DNA of 23,063 nucleotides from Gallionella sp. (GCA_030690245.1 JAUYGW010000286.1:1-23063), one strand, 5' to 3'. Counted from the first letter of the stretch, positions 9,481 through 18,792 are shown. The notes: a model not told the origin generated them from the sequence alone. Numbers and translations are program-made.

Positions 9481-10488
9481 ATGCATATCGGCCCATACCA
9501 ACTTAAGAACAATCTCATCGTTGCCCCCATGGCGGGGGTAACCGATCGTCCTTTCCGCATGTTGTGCAAACGCATGGGCGCGGGCATGGCGGTGAGCGAG
9601 ATGGTGGCGTCCAATTCGCTGCTGTACGGCTCGGAAAAGACCAAGCGGCGCGCCAACCATGAAGGAGAGCCCGGGCCGGTCTCGGTGCAGATCGTCGGCG
9701 CGGATGCAAAAATGCTGGCGCAGGCCGCAAAATATAACGTGGATCACGGCGCGCAGATCATCGACATCAACATGGGTTGTCCGGCCAAAAAAATCTGCAA
9801 CGTGATGGCCGGCTCCGCGCTGTTGCAAAACGAGAAACTGGTGGCGGAAATCCTCGAAGCGGTGGTCGGCGCGGCGGATGTGCCGGTGACGCTGAAGATA
9901 CGCACCGGCTGGGACAAACAGAACCGCAACGCAATACGCATTGCCCGGATTGCCGAAGCCTCCGGCATCCAGGCTCTGGCGATCCATGGCCGCACCCGTG
10001 CCTGCGCCTATACCGGCGAGGCCGAGTACGACACCATCGCGGCGGTGAAGGCCAGCGTAAACATCCCCATCATCGCCAACGGCGACATCACCACGCCGGA
10101 GAAAGCCAGCTACGTGCTGAAACATACCGGCGCGGACGCCGTGATGATCGGCCGCGCGGCGCAAGGCCGACCGTGGCTGTTCCGCGAAATCGACTATTTC
10201 CTTAAAACCGGCACGCACCTGCCCGCGCCGGAAACCGGCGAGATCCAGCGCGTGCTGCTGGCGCATGTGCGTGAGCTGTATGACTTCTACGGCGAGCACA
10301 ACGGGTTGCGCGTGGCGCGCAAACACATTTCCTGGTACACCAAAGGGCTGGCCGGCTCGGCACATTTCCGCCACCGGATGAATCAATTGGAAAGCCCTGC
10401 CGAGCAATTGACGGCAGTCGATGATTTTTTTGCGGAACAGGCGCAGCGCGGAACACAACTGCATTACGTTGAGGAACTGGCAGCATGA
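9481..10488 (+). CDS. dusB: tRNA-dihydrouridine synthase B
   Basis: DusB is an FMN-dependent, NADPH-using enzyme that reduces U17 of tRNA to dihydrouridine. The TIM barrel begins with APMAGVTDRPFR (15-26), and NMGCPAKK carries the catalytic acid Cys100. The phosphate and flavin contacts follow in AIHGRTR, ANGDI and IGRAAQGRPWLF. The C-terminal helical domain (about 245-335) is the tRNA-binding part. At 335 residues it is slightly longer than the E. coli enzyme (321). Its last codons overlap the fis start (ATGA), reproducing the dusB-fis operon known from enteric and other proteobacteria. The product-specific letter (DusB rather than DusA or DusC) rests on the fis linkage and overall sequence. 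Confidence 0.96.
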   Translation: MHIGPYQLKNNLIVAPMAGVTDRPFRMLCKRMGAGMAVSEMVASNSLLYGSEKTKRRANHEGEPGPVSVQIVGADAKMLAQAAKYNVDHGAQIIDINMGCPAKKICNVMAGSALLQNEKLVAEILEAVVGAADVPVTLKIRTGWDKQNRNAIRIARIAEASGIQALAIHGRTRACAYTGEAEYDTIAAVKASVNIPIIANGDITTPEKASYVLKHTGADAVMIGRAAQGRPWLFREIDYFLKTGTHLPAPETGEIQRVLLAHVRELYDFYGEHNGLRVARKHISWYTKGLAGSAHFRHRMNQLESPAEQLTAVDDFFAEQAQRGTQLHYVEELAA

Positions 10489-10736
10489 ACAATTGCGAAA
10501 TAAACGAAAACGACATAGCGCGCTGTGTGCGCAAGGCGCTCAAGGAATATTTCAAGGACCTCGACGGCGAAGAGCCATGCTGCGGCATGTATGACATGGT
10601 GATGGACTGCGTCGAAAAACCACTGCTCGAAATGGTGCTGGCCCACGTCGGCGGCAACCAGTCGCGCGCATCGGAGATGCTGGGCATCAACCGCAATACG
10701 TTGCGCAAGAAAATGTTGCAGCATTGTATTTCGTAG
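10485..10736 (+). CDS. fis: Fis family nucleoid-associated DNA-binding protein
   Basis: Fis is a homodimeric DNA-bending protein that shapes the nucleoid and activates rRNA promoters in rapidly growing gammaproteobacteria. The 83-residue product has the C-terminal helix-turn-helix typical of the family (LAHVGGNQSRASEMLGINRN, then TLRKKM), shared with the NtrC C-terminal domain. It lacks the longer N-terminal beta-hairpin arm of E. coli Fis (98 residues), as is usual for betaproteobacterial forms. An unusual cysteine cluster (EEPCCGMYD) sits in the middle. The start overlaps the dusB stop by 4 bases, implying translational coupling. Whether it acts on the rrn promoters at the left end of the window is conjecture. 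Confidence 0.93.
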   Translation: MNNCEINENDIARCVRKALKEYFKDLDGEEPCCGMYDMVMDCVEKPLLEMVLAHVGGNQSRASEMLGINRNTLRKKMLQHCIS

Positions 10737-10796
10737 GGCACGCCGTGCCGGAACAAACACCTCACGCCCCCCATTTCTTTTTAAACTGGAACCATC

Positions 10797-12362
10797 ATGG
10801 CAACCATCAAACAAGCACTCATCAGCGTGTCGGACAAATCCGGCGTTCTCGAATTCGCACAAGGCTTGAACCAGCTTGGCATAACCATCCTCTCGACCGG
10901 CGGCACGGCCAAACTGCTCGCAGATAACGGCGTGCCTTGCACCGAAGTGGCCGATTACACAGGTTTCCCCGAGATGCTGGACGGTCGCGTGAAAACGCTG
11001 CAACCGAAAGTCCATGCAGGCATCCTTGCGCGCCGCGACCTGCCCAAGCATGTCGCCACGCTGGAAAAGCATGGCATCCCGACCATCGACCTGGTGGTGG
11101 TAAACCTGTACCCGTTCGCGGCGACCGTCGCCAAACCCGGCTGCACGCTGGAAGATGCCATTGAGAACATCGACATCGGCGGCCCGACCATGGTGCGCGC
11201 GGCGGCGAAGAACCACGCGCATGTCGCCATCGTCACCGACCCGACCGATTACCCTTCGGTGCTGGCCGAGATGCAAACCAACAATGGCGCGGTTTCCGAT
11301 GCATCCCGCTTCGATCTGGCGAAGAAGGCGTTCTCGCATACCGCCGCCTACGACAGCATGATCAGCAACTACCTCACTGCCATCGACAGCGACGGCACCA
11401 AGAGCGCGTTCCCGGCGCAGATCAACTTCAACTTCGCCAAGGTGCAGGACATGCGCTACGGCGAAAACCCGCACCAGAGCGCGGCGTTCTACCGCGACCT
11501 GATTCCGTTGGCGGGTGGCATCGCGGGCTACACCCAGTTGCAGGGCAAGGAACTGTCCTATAACAACATCGGCGACGCCGATGCGGCGTGGGAACTGGTG
11601 AAGACTTTCGATCAACCTGCCTGTGTCATCGTCAAGCACGCCAACCCGTGCGGCGTGGCGATCGCCGATAGCCCGCTGAATGCCTACAAACTGGCCTATG
11701 CGACCGACACCACTTCCGCGTTCGGCGGCATCATCGCCTTCAACCGCGAACTGGATGCCGAGAGCGCGACGCAGATCACCGCCAACCAGTTCGTTGAGCT
11801 CATCATCGCACCGGGCGCTTCCGAGGCCGCGCTCAAGATCACAGCGGCGAAGCAGAACGTGCGTGTGCTCACCGCGCCGCTGTCCAATGCGCATAACCAG
11901 TTCGACTTCAAGCGTGTCGGCGGCGGCCTGCTGGTGCAATCGCCGGATGCGCTCAACGTGCAGGCGTCACAACTCAAGGTGGTCACCAAGGCGCAACCCA
12001 CCAAAGAACAACTGCAAGACTTGCTATTCGCGTGGCGCGTGGCGAAATATGTGAAATCCAACGCTATCGTATTCTGCAAGAACGGCCAGACGCTGGGTGT
12101 GGGCGCTGGTCAGATGAGCCGCGTGGATTCCACGCGCATCGCATCGATCAAGGCACAGAATGCCGGGCTGAGCCTGGCGGACTCCGTCGTGTCATCGGAT
12201 GCGTTCTTCCCGTTCCGCGATGGCATCGACGTGCTGGCACAGGCCGGTGCGAAAGCGGTGATCCAGCCGGGCGGCTCAATGCGCGACGAGGAAGTGATCG
12301 CGGCGGCGGATGAGCATGGCCTCGCTATGGTGTTCACCGGCTTCCGTCACTTTAGACATTAA
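10797..12362 (+). CDS. purH: Bifunctional AICAR transformylase / IMP cyclohydrolase
   Basis: PurH catalyses the last two steps of IMP synthesis: formyl transfer from 10-formyl-THF to AICAR, then ring closure. The N-terminal MGS-like cyclohydrolase domain (about 1-195) has SVSDKSG, STGGTAK and NLYPF, and [18 protein letters not shown]. The C-terminal transformylase domain contains the catalytic Lys280-His281 pair in VKHANPCG and the [11 protein letters not shown] motif. It ends with FTGFRHFRH, as the family does. At 521 residues it is of standard length. It lies 60 bases after fis; a small GGCAC/GTGCC hairpin sits just past the fis stop and no clear promoter is seen, so cotranscription with dusB-fis is possible. 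purD follows. Confidence 0.98.
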   Translation: MATIKQALISVSDKSGVLEFAQGLNQLGITILSTGGTAKLLADNGVPCTEVADYTGFPEMLDGRVKTLQPKVHAGILARRDLPKHVATLEKHGIPTIDLVVVNLYPFAATVAKPGCTLEDAIENIDIGGPTMVRAAAKNHAHVAIVTDPTDYPSVLAEMQTNNGAVSDASRFDLAKKAFSHTAAYDSMISNYLTAIDSDGTKSAFPAQINFNFAKVQDMRYGENPHQSAAFYRDLIPLAGGIAGYTQLQGKELSYNNIGDADAAWELVKTFDQPACVIVKHANPCGVAIADSPLNAYKLAYATDTTSAFGGIIAFNRELDAESATQITANQFVELIIAPGASEAALKITAAKQNVRVLTAPLSNAHNQFDFKRVGGGLLVQSPDALNVQASQLKVVTKAQPTKEQLQDLLFAWRVAKYVKSNAIVFCKNGQTLGVGAGQMSRVDSTRIASIKAQNAGLSLADSVVSSDAFFPFRDGIDVLAQAGAKAVIQPGGSMRDEEVIAAADEHGLAMVFTGFRHFRH

Positions 12363-12366
12363 GCCT

Positions 12367-12448
12367 GTAGCGGGTGGCGTGTAGCCAGTAGCAAAAGCGC
12401 GCCCTATGGGCGCACATCCAGGCTACCCGCTACGAGCTACTGGCTACA
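12367..12448. repeat. Structured intergenic element between purH and purD
   Basis: This is a compact set of inverted repeats. Arm a is GTAGCGGGT (12367-12375) and a' is ACCCGCTAC (12425-12433). Arm b is TGTAGCCAGTAGC (12380-12392) and b' is GCTACTGGCTACA (12436-12448). Between b and a' is a hairpin GCGCCC-TAT-GGGCGC (12399-12413). The order a-b-hairpin-a'-b' means the two long stems cannot nest and would form a pseudoknot or compete. The GCTAC/GTAGC units suggest a dispersed repeat family. It ends 15 bases before the purD ATG. Confidence 0.6.
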
Positions 12449-12463
12449 AGCTGGAGAACAAGC

Positions 12464-13750
<1,287 letters not shown>

Positions 13751-13753
13751 TTT

Positions 13754-13864
13754 AGCCACGGATAAACACGGATGTTCACGGATTATCAAACGATTGGAAT
13801 CCTCAAAAATTGCCAAGCAGCTTATTGGTTTTTTATCCGCGTTAATCCGTGCCCATCCGTGGCT
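13754..13864. repeat. Inverted repeat of CACGGAT units between purD and tsaC
   Basis: AGCCACGGAT (13754-13763) pairs with ATCCGTGGCT (13855-13864), and CACGGAT (13767-13773) pairs with ATCCGTG (13845-13851). A further CACGGAT lies at about 13778. The ends are separated by about 70 bases of AT-richer sequence. This looks like a small non-coding dispersed repeat; it has no T run to act as a terminator. Confidence 0.55.
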
Positions 13865-13890
13865 GGTTGCTTTTTCTAGGGCACCTCTGC

Positions 13891-14433
13891 GTGTTTTCGC
13901 GTGCCATTGCAGCACATCTCAGGCGCGGCGGGCTGATCGCCTACCCCACCGAATCCTGCTATGGGCTAGGCTGCGACCCGGACAACCGCGCTGCCGTACA
14001 GCGCCTGCTCAAACTCAAGCAGCGCCCGCAACATAAGGGGTTGATCCTAATAGCGGCGAGTTACCGGCAAGTGGCACGCTATCTGCAACCGCTCACCCCT
14101 GCCCAGCAGCGGCAACTGCATGAGGCGGGCGCGCAGGTGGTTACCTGCCTGATGCCTGCACATCACTCTGCGCCGCGCTGGCTGCGCGGCGCGCATGACA
14201 CGCTGGCGGTGCGCCTCACCACGCATCGGCAAGCTGCGCAACTCTGCCGGGGCGTGGGCAGCGCGCTGGTCTCCACCAGCGCCAACCGCAGCGGGCAGCG
14301 CCCCGCGAAGACTTACGCGCAATGCCAGCGCCTGTTCGGGCGCAAGGTGTGGGTATTACCGGGACGCGTAGGCAAGCGCAAGAATCCTTCCACAATTCGC
14401 GCCTGGGCGAATGGCCAAGTCATTCGCGATTAA
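13891..14433 (+). CDS. tsaC: L-threonylcarbamoyladenylate synthase (YrdC/Sua5 domain)
   Basis: TsaC condenses threonine, bicarbonate and ATP to threonylcarbamoyl-AMP, the donor used by TsaD for tRNA t6A37. The YrdC domain shows RRGGLIAYPTESCYGLGCDP near the N-terminus, the KxR-type KLKQRPQHKG nucleotide-binding stretch, and LVSTSANRSG near the C-terminus. From GTG 13891 (AGGGC about 10 bases upstream) it has 180 residues, a single-domain TsaC close to the E. coli length of 190 and without the Sua5 extension. The frame is open back to a GTG at 13849, but that lies within the upstream inverted repeat. hemF begins 14 bases after the stop. Confidence 0.92.
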   Translation: MFSRAIAAHLRRGGLIAYPTESCYGLGCDPDNRAAVQRLLKLKQRPQHKGLILIAASYRQVARYLQPLTPAQQRQLHEAGAQVVTCLMPAHHSAPRWLRGAHDTLAVRLTTHRQAAQLCRGVGSALVSTSANRSGQRPAKTYAQCQRLFGRKVWVLPGRVGKRKNPSTIRAWANGQVIRD

Positions 14434-14447
14434 ACAAGGGGGAAATC

Positions 14448-14949
14448 ATGAGCAGCTTCGATTCCGCAGCCGTCAAAGAATATCTGCTTGAACTGCAAGA
14501 CCTGATCGTCGCGCGCCTGGAACAGGTGGACGGCAAATCGTTCCGTCACGACAACTGGGACAAGGGCGATGGCTAACGAGCCGCGCGGCATCGGCGGCAT
14601 CTTTTTCGATGACCTGAGCGAACCGGATTTTGCGACTGCGTTTGCCGTCCAGCAAAGCGTCGGCGACCACTTCCTGTCTGCCTATGTGCCGATCCTGGAA
14701 CGCCGCATGGACACGCCCTACGGCGAGCGCGAACGCGATTTCCAGCTCTACCGGCGCGGGCGCTATGTCGAATTCTACCTGGTGGCCGGCCGCGGCACCA
14801 TCTTCGGCCTGCAAACCAACGGGCGCACCGAGTCTATCCTGATGTCCATGCCGCCGCTGGTGAAATGGCGCTATGACTGGCATCCCGAGCCAGGCACGCC
14901 GGAGGCGGAGTTGTATGAGGAATTCCTGAAGCCGAAAGATTGGGTATAA
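14448..14949 (+). pseudogene. hemF: hemF (oxygen-dependent coproporphyrinogen III oxidase), internally deleted
   Basis: HemF normally decarboxylates coproporphyrinogen III to protoporphyrinogen IX with O2 and is about 300 residues long. Here the true N-terminus (from ATG 14448 with a good GGGGGAAA site, [20 protein letters not shown] then GKSFRHDNW) runs into a stop at 14574-14576. The true C-terminal part begins at about 14569 in the +1 frame: [46 protein letters not shown] and KDWV at the very end. Only about 165 residues remain. The middle, including the usual GGGGxSRV, GVNFSHV and WWFGGGxDLTP segments, is absent. The join is near GGCGATGGCTAACG, where the two frames overlap by 8 bases (ATGGCTAA). 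Both ends look well conserved, so the loss is recent or an assembly collapse. Confidence 0.85.
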
Positions 14950-14993
14950 GAGCAACCGCAATCAAACCCGCCGCTGACCCACCTCACTCATTT

Positions 14994-15623
14994 TTAAATC
15001 TTCCGCAGCACGATGCCGCGAAACCAGCCTCCGGCGAGCAGCGGTATATCGCTAACCACTTGCAGTTGCGGCACTTCACGCAGCACTTCCTCGAACACCA
15101 CATCCATCCTCGTGGCAATGCGGCGCGTCAGCGGGTTGAGTGCGCGGCGCAGCCATGCATGTTGCTGCGGACGAAGAAATTTATCGAAGACGTGGATCGT
15201 ACCGCCGGGCTTGAGCACGCGCGCCGCTTCGCTCAGGCATTTTTCCGGATGCGGTACGACAGCGAGGATGAGATGCAGCACAACATGATCGAACTGCGCA
15301 TCGGCAAACGGCAGCGCCATGCTGTCGCCCAACACCCAGTCGATATCCAGGTGCGCGCCGCGCCGCCGGGCGCGCGACAGCATCGCGGTGCTGAAGTCGA
15401 GCGCAGTGTAGCGGTGTATCGCCGGCAACAGCGGCAAGTCCAGCCCCGTACCGACACCACTTAACAATACCCTGATGGCCTCCTTAGCCGACAAGGCGCG
15501 CAGCGACCGGGTGCGCGCCTTCAGCAGCGGGCGCTCTATGGCCAGATCGTAGAGCGGCGCAATCAGGTTGTAGCTCCGCCTGAGCAGAGGGTTTTCGCAG
15601 TAGGGTTGCTGGGCGTGCATCAT
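14994..15623 (-). CDS. Class I SAM-dependent methyltransferase
   Basis: This 209-residue cytoplasmic methyltransferase has a Rossmann-like fold. Motif I is VLLSGVGTGLDLPLLP (52-67), binding SAM; the acidic-loop motif is ALDFSTAML (74-82); LGDSMALPFADAQFDHV (98-114) holds motifs for the adenine pocket and active site. RVLKPGGTIHVFDKF (135-149) is the usual post-III strand. Overall it resembles the UbiE/PmtA-like group (quinone or phosphatidylethanolamine methylation), but the substrate is not set by sequence alone. It is cotranscribed with or follows ubiA on the minus strand, 105 bases downstream across a palindrome, which makes a quinone link possible but unproven. The start (15623 or the next ATG) has no strong ribosome site. 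Confidence 0.85.
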   Translation of the reverse strand: MMHAQQPYCENPLLRRSYNLIAPLYDLAIERPLLKARTRSLRALSAKEAIRVLLSGVGTGLDLPLLPAIHRYTALDFSTAMLSRARRRGAHLDIDWVLGDSMALPFADAQFDHVVLHLILAVVPHPEKCLSEAARVLKPGGTIHVFDKFLRPQQHAWLRRALNPLTRRIATRMDVVFEEVLREVPQLQVVSDIPLLAGGWFRGIVLRKI

Positions 15624-15657
15624 GAAACAAGTGTAGCGGAAATTTCAAATTTGCAGC

Positions 15658-15726
15658 CCGGATGCAACACAGTGTAATCCGGGGGGAGTGCCGCAGCTCC
15701 CCGGATTCCGCTATCGCTGCATCCGG
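15658..15726. repeat. REP-like long palindrome between ubiA and the methyltransferase
   Basis: The outer arms CCGGATGCA (15658-15666) and TGCATCCGG (15718-15726) pair perfectly, as do the inner arms AATCCGGGG (15676-15684) and CCCCGGATT (15699-15707). The CCGGATGCA...AATCCGGGG form is a type I know as a dispersed intergenic palindrome in betaproteobacteria. It ends 2 bases beyond the ubiA stop codon and could stabilise or end the ubiA transcript. Confidence 0.65.
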
Positions 15727-15728
15727 AT

Positions 15729-16598
15729 TTACCGGGTGCGCACCAAATAATCCAGCGCAATACCCGCAAATACCGCCGCGCCGAACCAGTTGTTATGCAG
15801 GAACGCCTTGAAGCATTCTTTGCGACTCCTGTCCTTGATGAGGGTGTAGTGATACAGCGCAACGCCTGCCGCAACCAGCAGCCCGGCGTCATAGATCCAG
15901 CCCAGCCCGACCATTTGCCCTGCCACCGCCAGCAAGGCCAAGGTAATGGCATAGCAACCCATCACCGCCGCCACGTCGTATTTGCCGAAAAACAATGCCG
16001 AGGACTGGATGCCGAGATGGATGTCGTCGTCGCGGTCGACCATCGCGTATTCGGTATCGTAGGCGATTGCCCAGAACACATTGGCGAGCAGCAGCAGCCA
16101 TGCCACCGGCGGAACATCGCCTAGCTGCGCGGCAAACGCCATCGGAATGCCGAAGCCGAAGGCAATGCCGAGATAGGCTTGCGGGATAACGAGGAAACGC
16201 TTGGTAAACGGATAGCTGGCGGCAAGAGATACGGCGGGAAAGGACAGCAGCCAAGTCAGCGGATTGAGCGGCAGGATCAGCAGAAAAGCTGCAAACGCCA
16301 GCCCGGCGGCCAGCCACACCGTTTCGCGCTCACTGACCTTGCCGCTGGTGAGCGGACGCTCCTTGGTGCGCTCGACATGCTTGTCGATGTGACGGTCGGC
16401 ATAGTCGTTGATGGCGCACCCGGCAGAGCGCATCAGCGCGGTGCCGAGCGTAAAAATCAGAACGATAAGCCAGGCCGGATGCCCCTCGCCCGCAATCCAC
16501 ACCCCCCACAGCGTCGGCCACAACAACAGCAAAATGCCGATGGGACGGTGCAGGCGGGTGAGCTGAATATAAAGCGAGAGACGTTCGATGAGGGTCAT
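15729..16598 (-). CDS. ubiA: 4-hydroxybenzoate polyprenyltransferase UbiA
   Basis: UbiA is an inner-membrane enzyme that attaches the polyprenyl tail to 4-hydroxybenzoate in ubiquinone synthesis. It has 289 residues and about eight to nine hydrophobic segments. The first Asp-rich motif NDYADRHID (64-72) is followed by [11 protein letters not shown]; the second is [19 protein letters not shown] (181-199). Both bind Mg-diphosphate. The N-terminal [20 protein letters not shown] is typical of the bacterial octaprenyl enzyme. The usual chorismate lyase gene ubiC is not adjacent. It is transcribed leftward, with the methyltransferase downstream. Confidence 0.97.
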   Translation of the reverse strand: MTLIERLSLYIQLTRLHRPIGILLLLWPTLWGVWIAGEGHPAWLIVLIFTLGTALMRSAGCAINDYADRHIDKHVERTKERPLTSGKVSERETVWLAAGLAFAAFLLILPLNPLTWLLSFPAVSLAASYPFTKRFLVIPQAYLGIAFGFGIPMAFAAQLGDVPPVAWLLLLANVFWAIAYDTEYAMVDRDDDIHLGIQSSALFFGKYDVAAVMGCYAITLALLAVAGQMVGLGWIYDAGLLVAAGVALYHYTLIKDRSRKECFKAFLHNNWFGAAVFAGIALDYLVRTR

Positions 16599-16889
16599 TT
16601 CTTATTTAAATAGCAATCTTTCAATTTCCAGACACCTTAATATGGGCGCCCCGTATCTGCAATAGCGGGTGCCGTAAATTTCATATTGCATCTGTCCAAA
16701 AGGATTGTGTTGCAAAAAAACAACATAATTTAAAGCTTAGTTTGCATTCCACTTTCCTTATAAGGACAATTCGTCTTGGAACTCCCGAACATTAAGGATT
16801 TTTTAGATTCGGTTGTTATCGACATCAGCTTCAAGATATAGCAATAAGCAGCAAGGTATTATTTTTATAACATTAAAATGGAGAAAACC
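16599..16889. other. Divergent intergenic region ubiA / porin
   Basis: This is a 291-base AT-rich gap between two divergent genes. A possible plus-strand promoter for the porin is TTGTTA (16813-16818), a 17-bp spacer and ATATAG, with transcription starting near 16849; this is a weak match. TTTAAA and CATAAT tracts near 16724-16734 could be other -10 regions. No gene, riboswitch or named operator is recognised. Confidence 0.35.
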
Positions 16890-18170
16890 ATGTTACTCAA
16901 GAAACACCCTATATCGAGCATCGCCGCCCTGTCAGCCCTTCTGTTCGCACAAAGCGCTTTGGCAGCGGACACGCTGACCGACGCATTGACCGGCGGCAAG
17001 GCTAATGTAAATTTGCAAGTTCGCTATGAAGGCGTCAGCCAGAATAACGCATTGCAGAATGCGGATGCCACAACGGCACGCTTGCGCCTGGGCTACACAA
17101 CCGGCACCTTTAATGGTTTTGGTGCGATGGTTGAAGCAGAGTCAACAACCGCCCTTGGCAACAAGAAATACAACAGCTTGGCAGCAGGCAATCCTGGCTT
17201 TGGCACTCATAGCGTCGTGGCGGATCCGGAAGCCACCGAAATCAACCAGGCGTACCTGAGCTACAGCGGCATCGCCAATACAACCGCGAAGTGGGGCCGC
17301 CAGCGCCTCATTCTGGACAATGCGCGCTTTGTCGGTAACGTAGGCTGGCGCCAAAACGAGCAGACCTTCGATGCCTTCACGCTTGTCAACAAGTCGCTGC
17401 CCAGCACTACAATTACCGCAGGCTATATCACCAATGTCAATCGCGTTTTCACTGACAATTCGGCCGCCACTACCGGTGCCGCCGCAGGTAACCACAAATC
17501 GAAGCACACCATCTTGAATGCAAACTACAAGGGTTGGAGCTTAGCCAGCATAACCGGCTATGCCTACCTGCTGGACTATGACACCACTACAGGATTTACT
17601 GGCAACAATTCTGACACTTTCGGCCTGCGCTTAAACGGCAGCACCGCTATGGGCGGCAACAAGCTGCTGTACACGGCAGAATTTGCAGAACAGCGCAGCG
17701 CTCACGGCAATGCGACCAATTACAAAACCAGCTACACCCTGCTGGAAGCCGGCGTAGACGTTACCAGCATTGCGGTATTCAAGCTGGGCTATGAAGTGCT
17801 GGGTTCCGATACCGGCTTGGCCAACACGCAATTCAAAACCCCGCTGGCTACGCTGCACGCCTTTAACGGCTGGTCGGATCAGTTTTTGGCCACGCCCAAC
17901 CAAGGTCTGAAAGATACCTATGTATCGGCAAACACCAAACTGGCCGGCATCGCTCTTGGTGCAATCTATCACGACTTCCGCACTGACATGACATCCACTA
18001 CGCTTCCAAACAGCAACCTTGGCGAAGAATGGAACTTGGTAGCGACATACAAGTATGATAAAAATTACTCAGTCGGATTGAAATATGCCGATTACAAGGC
18101 AGGTACCAATAATGCTGCCGCCCTTGTCGACACCAAAAAGACTTGGCTGTGGGGTGCGTTCAATTTCTAA
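16890..18170 (+). CDS. Outer-membrane porin, alginate-export-like beta-barrel
   Basis: The product is a 426-residue secreted beta-barrel. A signal peptide (MLLKKHPISSIAALSALLFA then QSALA) is cut before ADTLTDAL. The rest alternates hydrophobic and polar residues in strand-like stretches rich in Gly, Asn, Thr and Tyr. Examples are ARLRLGYTTGTFNGFGAMVE, EINQAYLSYSG with WGRQRLILDNARFVGNVGWR, SVGLKYADYKA, and a final strand TWLWGAFNF ending in Phe as BAM substrates require. The WGRQ...LDNARFVG...WRQ region resembles the alginate-export/AlgE-like porin family. Transported solute unknown. GGAG at 16880-16883 selects the ATG at 16890 over the one at 16878. It stands alone, closed by a strong terminator. 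Confidence 0.85.
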   Translation: MLLKKHPISSIAALSALLFAQSALAADTLTDALTGGKANVNLQVRYEGVSQNNALQNADATTARLRLGYTTGTFNGFGAMVEAESTTALGNKKYNSLAAGNPGFGTHSVVADPEATEINQAYLSYSGIANTTAKWGRQRLILDNARFVGNVGWRQNEQTFDAFTLVNKSLPSTTITAGYITNVNRVFTDNSAATTGAAAGNHKSKHTILNANYKGWSLASITGYAYLLDYDTTTGFTGNNSDTFGLRLNGSTAMGGNKLLYTAEFAEQRSAHGNATNYKTSYTLLEAGVDVTSIAVFKLGYEVLGSDTGLANTQFKTPLATLHAFNGWSDQFLATPNQGLKDTYVSANTKLAGIALGAIYHDFRTDMTSTTLPNSNLGEEWNLVATYKYDKNYSVGLKYADYKAGTNNAAALVDTKKTWLWGAFNF

Positions 18171-18186
18171 AGGCCTGTCGATCTGC

Positions 18187-18214
18187 GAGTTGAGCCGGAC
18201 ACCCTACTCAACTC
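18187..18214 (+). repeat. Palindrome GAGTTGAG / CTCAACTC after the porin gene
   Basis: A perfect 8-bp inverted repeat (18187-18194 with 18207-18214) with a 12-base spacer lies 16 bases beyond the porin stop and 14 bases before the terminator. It probably forms a minor hairpin in the 3' untranslated region. Confidence 0.4.
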
Positions 18215-18227
18215 AAGGACAAAAACT

Positions 18228-18256
18228 AACGGGCATCTTCGGATGCCCGTTTTTTT
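18228..18256 (+). terminator. Strong Rho-independent terminator of the porin gene, possibly bidirectional
   Basis: The stem is AACGGGCATC / GATGCCCGTT with a UUCG tetraloop (18238-18241), followed by a run of T (to 18256). On the minus strand the same hairpin is followed by TTAGTTTTTG, so it may also end the convergent fliE transcript. Confidence 0.92.
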
Positions 18257-18307
18257 ATTGCCTCGAAAATGCCAAGTACGCAGCGAACCCTCGCAAGCCC
18301 AAAGGAG

Positions 18308-18628
18308 TCAAACCTGCATATTCATGATGTCGTTGTAAGCCTGCACGACCTTGTTGCGCACCTGAACGGTGGCCTGGAAATTGATGCTGGCTTTCTGCAT
18401 CGCAATCATGGTGTCGCTCAAACTGACGCTGTTGTCACCCAGCACAAAAGCTTTTTGCATATCCTCCGACTGGGCCTGTACCCGCGCCACCCCGTCCAAC
18501 GACGATTTCAACACATCCGCAAAATCCATTTTGCCGGCTTGCGCCGCCTGGCTCGGTTCGTGCAATCCCGCTGCCGCCGCCGCAACACGCATTTGCGCCA
18601 ACAAGTTATCTACTGCCGAGGTATTCAT
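18308..18628 (-). CDS. fliE: Flagellar hook-basal body protein FliE
   Basis: FliE is a small export-apparatus/rod junction protein joining the MS ring to the proximal rod. It is exported by the flagellar type III system without a cleaved signal. The 106-residue product has the family C-terminal half: FADVLKSSLDGVARVQAQSE, then the SLSDTMIAMQKASINFQATV region and NKVVQAYNDIMNMQV at the end. A very good ribosome site, AAGGAGG, precedes ATG 18628. It is divergent from fliF, as in E. coli and Salmonella. Confidence 0.96.
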   Translation of the reverse strand: MNTSAVDNLLAQMRVAAAAAGLHEPSQAAQAGKMDFADVLKSSLDGVARVQAQSEDMQKAFVLGDNSVSLSDTMIAMQKASINFQATVQVRNKVVQAYNDIMNMQV

Positions 18629-18792
18629 CTCGCGCCTCCTTTTTTAAGTCAGCGCACAATATCTGATCGGCTGCCGTCTTTATAATGGAAACAAGCATGG
18701 GTTTTTCCTTTTATTCAGCTTTTCAAAGGGCTATGTGCCACTGGTAACATGCTAAGTGTACAAGTGGCTTTAAGGTATGGTTCCAAATCATT
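18629..18792. promoter_or_regulatory. Divergent fliE / fliF control region
   Basis: The 164 bases between the two flagellar start codons must hold both promoters. A TATAAT occurs on the plus strand (18681-18686) without a good -35. A minus-strand TGGCAC (about 18735-18740) suggests sigma-54, but the expected TTGC is two bases out of register. A GCCGAT with a TAAAG nearby resembles sigma-28 but the spacing is too short. I cannot assign the class. The fliF ribosome site (AAGGT) is also unusually far from the ATG. Confidence 0.3.

Noticed and set aside
10464..11939. Minus-strand open frame of 491 codons opposite purH
   Set aside because: It is the mirror of purH codon bias in GC-rich DNA; the protein is rich in His, Arg, Val and Gly without motifs.
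14569..14949. Independent 126-residue gene starting at ATG 14569
   Set aside because: The whole product is the C-terminal part of HemF with no extra domain, so it is better read as part of a deleted hemF.
18735..18752. Sigma-54 promoter on the minus strand at TGGCAC
   Set aside because: The spacing to a TTGC-like -12 element is wrong by two bases, and GG-N10-GC is not met.
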